From Gammaproteobacteria bacterium (GTDB taxonomy: Bacteria; Pseudomonadota; Gammaproteobacteria; Pseudomonadales; Pseudohongiellaceae), in assembly GCA_041395725.1 (NCBI GenBank), contig JAWKZW010000001.1:4594501-4658500 (forward strand): 64,000 nucleotides of DNA, written 5' to 3'. Both the position numbers and the translations under genes were made by a program. Numbering within the stretch: position 1 is the stretch's first letter; every line of letters begins with the position of its first letter. The notes beneath the pieces are model-generated. The model worked only from the letters and a program-made list of their open reading frames with translations, searched no databases and had not been told where the DNA came from. Shown one piece after another: positions 60,574 through 64,000 of the stretch.

Positions 60574-62589
60574 ATGAATTCACCCGCACTCCGTCTTGGC
60601 GCATTCCTATTCGCCCTGTTTCACATTTACGCCAATGTTTTCGCCAGTGTCTCGGAGCTGTGGCTGTCCGCCATTCACTTCGGCGGTTTCGTCGCAATCT
60701 GCGCCTTCATGGCCAACGAGCGGGAAGAGGTGCGGCGCCATGGACTGCAGTACTGGACCAATATCGCCCTGGCGCTACTGGGGATGTCAGTCACGGCCTA
60801 CCTGATCCTGTTCGAGACTGCCCTGTACCAGCGGGAAGCGGAGTACATTTTCACCGACTACCTTTTCTCGTTGATTGCGGTAGGACTGGCGATTGAATTT
60901 ACCCGCCGCACTACCGGCTGGTTCATGCCCACACTCATCCTCGTCAGCCTGGCCTATATACTGTTCATGGGCCGGTATATCAGCGGTGTGTTTTCCTTCC
61001 CCGGCCTCAGCCTGGAAACCGTGTTGTACCGCAGCTACTTCAGCAGTGAAGGGATGTTTGGCCTGACCGCCAATATTTCGGCTACCTTTGTTTTCATGTT
61101 CATTATTTTCGGCTCGTTCCTGCTGCATTCCGGCGCCGGAGATTTTATTGTCAGCCTGGCCCGCTGTCTGGCCGGGCGCTTCACCGGCGGCGCCGGTATG
61201 GTCGCGGTTGTGGGCTCCGGTCTGATGGGTTCCGTGTCAGGCTCGGCCGTGGCCAATACGGTATCCACCGGTGTGATTACCATACCTATGATGCGTAAAT
61301 CCGGCTTCAACAGTCAGTTTTCTGCCGGCGTGGTGGCGGCATCATCCACCGGCGGTGCCCTGATGCCACCAGTGATGGGAGCCGGTGCCTTTGTGCTGGC
61401 CAGTTACACGCAGATCAGCTACCTGACCATCATCGCCGTTTCGGTACTGCCGGCAATTCTGTATTTCCTTACCGTTTCTTACTTTGTACGCATCGAGGCG
61501 AAACGCCTTGGGCTGCACCCGGAAACCACCGAAGACTCGGAAAAAGTGGGCGCAGTTCTAAAGCAGGGCTGGCATTTCATCCTGCCCATGGCTGTGCTGG
61601 TAGGACTGCTGGTCAGCGGCAGAACCCCCACCACCGCGGCCGCTTTCGCCACCGTGGCGGTCATTGCCGCCAGCTGGCTGTCCAGCAATCCGATGACCTG
61701 GGCCGATATCTACAACGCCGTCCTGGAAGGGGTTCGGACCATGGTATCCACTGCCCTGCTGCTGGTAGCGGTCGGCCTCATTATCAACGTGGTCACCACC
61801 ACCGGAGTGGGCAATGCCTTTTCACTGATGATCGTGGAATGGGCCCAGGGGAGCCTGCTGATCACGCTGATACTGGTGGCCCTGGCATCTCTGGTGCTGG
61901 GCATGGGGCTGCCGGTGACAGCTTCCTATATCGTCCTGGCCACCTTGTCGGCACCGCTGATTTATGACCTTATCAGCCATTCCCAATTACTGGCTGCGCT
62001 GCAGGCCGGCGATCTGCCCTCCAACGTGCAGGCCACCCTGGGGCTGTTTGGTGGCGATCCGGTTGTTGCCCTGCAGGAGATGCCGCTGGAAATGAAGCGG
62101 CTTATCCGCGAGGAAATGCTTGATCCGGAGCTGCTGACAGGGATGCTCCTCAGCGCCCACCTGATCATTTTCTGGCTGTCCCAGGACAGCAACGTGACTC
62201 CGCCGGTCTGCCTGGCTTCTTTCGCCGCCGCCGGCATTGCCGGAACCCGGCCCATGGCTACCGGGCTGACCAGCTGGAAAGTAGCCAAGGGGCTTTACCT
62301 GGTTCCGCTACTATTCGCCTACTCACCACTGATCTCCGGCACCTGGCCGGAACGCCTGGAGGTGTTCGGCTGGTCCTGCCTGGGGCTGTATGCTCTGGCC
62401 GGCCTGCTGCACTGGCACCTGGAAATACGGCTCAATCTGGTCAGCGCAGCCATCCTGCTGCTCAGCGCCATTCTGCTGATGTGGATGCCGTTTGGGCTGC
62501 TCTTCCATCTGCTCGGTGCCGGCCTGTTATTGGGGGTGGTGCTGTGGCAACGGCGGACCAAGGCCGCTCTGGTTCAATCCGAAGGCTGA
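60574..62589 (+). CDS. TRAP transporter fused permease (DctQM type)
   Basis: A 671-residue membrane protein with about 16 helices. The first four (residues 1-150) correspond to a DctQ-like small subunit. The rest is the large DctM-like subunit with GSFLLHSGAGDFIVSLARCL, GMVAVVGSGLMGSVSGSAVA, TIPMMRKSGFNSQFSAGVVA, STGGALMPPVMGAGAFVLAS and LGMGLPVTASYIVLATLSAP. Fused TRAP permeases of this kind pair with TAXI binding proteins, as here. They import substrate with Na+. Its last 60 residues are extra hydrophobic helices. Confidence 0.93.
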   Translation: MNSPALRLGAFLFALFHIYANVFASVSELWLSAIHFGGFVAICAFMANEREEVRRHGLQYWTNIALALLGMSVTAYLILFETALYQREAEYIFTDYLFSLIAVGLAIEFTRRTTGWFMPTLILVSLAYILFMGRYISGVFSFPGLSLETVLYRSYFSSEGMFGLTANISATFVFMFIIFGSFLLHSGAGDFIVSLARCLAGRFTGGAGMVAVVGSGLMGSVSGSAVANTVSTGVITIPMMRKSGFNSQFSAGVVAASSTGGALMPPVMGAGAFVLASYTQISYLTIIAVSVLPAILYFLTVSYFVRIEAKRLGLHPETTEDSEKVGAVLKQGWHFILPMAVLVGLLVSGRTPTTAAAFATVAVIAASWLSSNPMTWADIYNAVLEGVRTMVSTALLLVAVGLIINVVTTTGVGNAFSLMIVEWAQGSLLITLILVALASLVLGMGLPVTASYIVLATLSAPLIYDLISHSQLLAALQAGDLPSNVQATLGLFGGDPVVALQEMPLEMKRLIREEMLDPELLTGMLLSAHLIIFWLSQDSNVTPPVCLASFAAAGIAGTRPMATGLTSWKVAKGLYLVPLLFAYSPLISGTWPERLEVFGWSCLGLYALAGLLHWHLEIRLNLVSAAILLLSAILLMWMPFGLLFHLLGAGLLLGVVLWQRRTKAALVQSEG

Positions 62590-62651
62590 AGGTTCTTCTG
62601 GCGCTGCAGCGCCACCCCGATTAAAACGAGAACGTGACAGGAGTTCCCAGC

Positions 62652-63656
62652 ATGACAAAGGCCCGAGAAATTCACCTGGTTTCCAGACCCGCCGGTATGC
62701 CACGGGCAGAAAACTTTCGCCTGGTGGAAGTTGACCTGCCGGCACCAGAGGCAGGCCAGGTACTGGTCAAGAACATCTACCTGTCGGTGGATCCCTATAT
62801 GCGTGGCCGAATGCGGGAAGATGCCGTCTACGCGGCAGCCTATGAGCTGAACAAGGTCATGTATGGCGGCGCTATCGGCGAGGTGGTGGAGTCACGCAGC
62901 CCTGCTCTGCAACCGGGAGACATCGTACTCAACCAACTGGCCTGGCGTGACGGTTTTGTGGCTGACGCGGCGGCAGTGACAAAAATAGAACCCTTCGACA
63001 GAGAACACCTGTCCTGGTACCTCGGCACCCTGGGCATGCCGGGCCTTACCGCCTATGTCGGGCTATCGAAATTTGCTGATCTCAAACCGGGCGACACTGT
63101 ATTCGTGTCCGCCGCGTCTGGCGCAGTGGGCGCCAACGTCTGTCAGATTGCCAGACTGAAAGGCTGCCGGGTTATAGGCAGCGTCGGTTCTGACGAGAAA
63201 GCCGACTGGCTGCAAAAGGAATGTGGCGTGGAGCAGGTGATCAACTACAAGACCTGTGGTGATCTGACGACCGCCTTGCGTAAAGCAGCACCCGAGGGCG
63301 TGGACGTGTATTTCGAAAACGTCGGCGGAGATCACCTGCAGGCGGCCATTGCCACGATGAATCCCTTTGGTCGCATCGTCGCCTGTGGCATGATTCAGAC
63401 CTACAACAATGCCGAGCCTGCGCCCGGCCCCAGCAATCTGATGCTCATCGTGGGGAAGAAACTGCGCATTCAGGGGTTTATTGTTTCGGACCATCTCGAT
63501 ATGCAGGAACAGTTCAGAAAGGACATGGTGGAGTGGATCAAGGCGGGTAAGATTAAAACCCGGGAAACTGTCATCGATGGCCTGGAAAACACCGTAGACG
63601 CCTTCCTGGCACTGTTCTCTGGGGCTAACTTCGGCAAAATGGTGGTGAAAGTCTGA
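62652..63656 (+). CDS. Zinc-free medium-chain NADPH oxidoreductase (CurA/leukotriene-B4 type)
   Basis: A 334-residue protein from ATG 62652, with CAGGAG before it; a GTG at 62634 is less likely. IYLSVDPYMRGRMR is the signature of the CurA/YncB/PTGR group. GMPGLTAYVGLSKFADLKPG and FVSAASGAVGANVCQIARLK give the NADP Rossmann loop, and YFENVGGDHLQAAI follows. These enzymes reduce alpha,beta-unsaturated ketones and aldehydes, including alkenals and curcumin. The gene is probably transcribed on its own. Confidence 0.92.
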   Translation: MTKAREIHLVSRPAGMPRAENFRLVEVDLPAPEAGQVLVKNIYLSVDPYMRGRMREDAVYAAAYELNKVMYGGAIGEVVESRSPALQPGDIVLNQLAWRDGFVADAAAVTKIEPFDREHLSWYLGTLGMPGLTAYVGLSKFADLKPGDTVFVSAASGAVGANVCQIARLKGCRVIGSVGSDEKADWLQKECGVEQVINYKTCGDLTTALRKAAPEGVDVYFENVGGDHLQAAIATMNPFGRIVACGMIQTYNNAEPAPGPSNLMLIVGKKLRIQGFIVSDHLDMQEQFRKDMVEWIKAGKIKTRETVIDGLENTVDAFLALFSGANFGKMVVKV

Positions 63657-63737
63657 GCGCTGACCCGCGCTTCGACACACCTGCCGGCGACGGCTCAACG
63701 GACTGACCTGAATTATTGCGCAGCACTGTAGCCTTTT

Positions 63738-64000
63738 ATGTTTTCCTACCTCGTTTTTCTCATTCTTGGTTTTGTAATTCTTGGGTTTGGTGCTGAGCTG
63801 CTGGTACGGGGCAGCTCCACGCTTGCTCTCAAGCTCGGCATCAGGCCGCTGGTCATCGGGCTGACCGTCGTTGCCTTTGGTACCAGCGCCCCTGAACTGG
63901 CCGTAAGTATTGAATCGGCCCTGGGCGGGCGCAGCTCCATCGCCCTTGGTAACGTGATCGGTTCAAATATAGCCAACATCGGCCTGATTCTGGGTCTCAT
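63738..64000 (+). CDS. Na+/Ca2+ exchanger family protein (3'-truncated by window)
   Basis: Only the first 87 codons are inside the window. ATG 63738 opens MFSYLVFLILGFVILGFGAE, a first membrane helix, then LGIRPLVIGLTVVAFGTSAP, ELAVSIESALGGRSSIALGN and VIGSNIANIGLILGL. GTSAPEL and GNVIGSNIANI are the alpha-1 repeat of CaCA exchangers. The family exchanges Ca2+ for Na+ or H+ across the inner membrane and has a second alpha repeat outside the window. YrbG-like is the closest known type. Confidence 0.9.
   Translation, partial: MFSYLVFLILGFVILGFGAELLVRGSSTLALKLGIRPLVIGLTVVAFGTSAPELAVSIESALGGRSSIALGNVIGSNIANIGLILGL

Overview
The window is chromosomal DNA of a Gammaproteobacterium, probably aquatic and aerobic. 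Evidence for this is a high-GC backbone, Fpr and Tag proteins close to the enterobacterial ones, two PQQ-type dehydrogenases with fused c-type haem domains, a NosR/NirI-like flavin/iron-sulfur membrane protein, a fused TAXI-type TRAP transporter, and an XrtA/PEP-CTERM-type sugar transferase. The genus cannot be fixed from the sequence. No rRNA operon or CRISPR array was seen.

Layout. 1-7.0 kb is backbone: a beta-lactamase-fold hydrolase cut by the window edge, a TauE/SafE exporter, a haem/PQQ dehydrogenase beside a NosR-like protein, and a lipoprotein. 7.0-22.3 kb is an accessory region lying downstream of the 3' end of a tRNA-Arg(UCG) gene at 22308-22384. Its outer part (7.1-13.65 kb) holds gene fragments, yjdM, a cold-shock gene, an integrase relic, a 137-bp inverted repeat, three copies of a short dispersed repeat, and an AT-rich cassette of a glycosyltransferase, two sulfotransferase-like proteins and a five-bladed propeller protein. 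Its inner part (14305-22352) is an intact-looking 8-kb integrative element bounded by 45-bp direct repeats of the tRNA 3' half. That element has a tyrosine integrase, an excisionase-like HTH protein and a Rep_trans-type initiator next to an AT-rich cargo: a HEPN protein, a nuclease-like protein and an OLD-family ATPase-TOPRIM protein, followed by two unrecognised genes. A relic of a related element (13678-14153) lies just outside the left end. This cargo is the best candidate here for an undescribed defence system.

22.4-36.5 kb is backbone metabolism: a DUF2306 protein, a second haem/PQQ dehydrogenase, Tag, a VOC protein, a PspB-like protein, a degenerate receiver, a nitroreductase, an SDR lacking its catalytic pair, an FAD-linked hydroxyacid dehydrogenase, a DAACS symporter, Fpr and an exported amidase. 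37.2-41.2 kb is a polysaccharide locus with an initiating sugar transferase, a UDP-sugar dehydrogenase and GalE. 41.2-48.5 kb encodes a TolC-HlyD-ABC efflux assembly, split by one exported protein on the other strand. 49.4-55.3 kb carries an M16 peptidase lipoprotein, an ABC ATPase/permease pair and a PDZ lipoprotein. A 26-copy 8-bp tandem repeat follows, then two overlapping FG-GAP proteins, a TAXI-TRAP pair, a zinc-free MDR reductase and the start of a Na+/Ca2+ exchanger.

Two intergenic regions look like structured RNAs: about 23494-23622 on the minus strand, ending in an intrinsic terminator, and about 48740-48872 on the plus strand. Both rest on base pairing read by eye.
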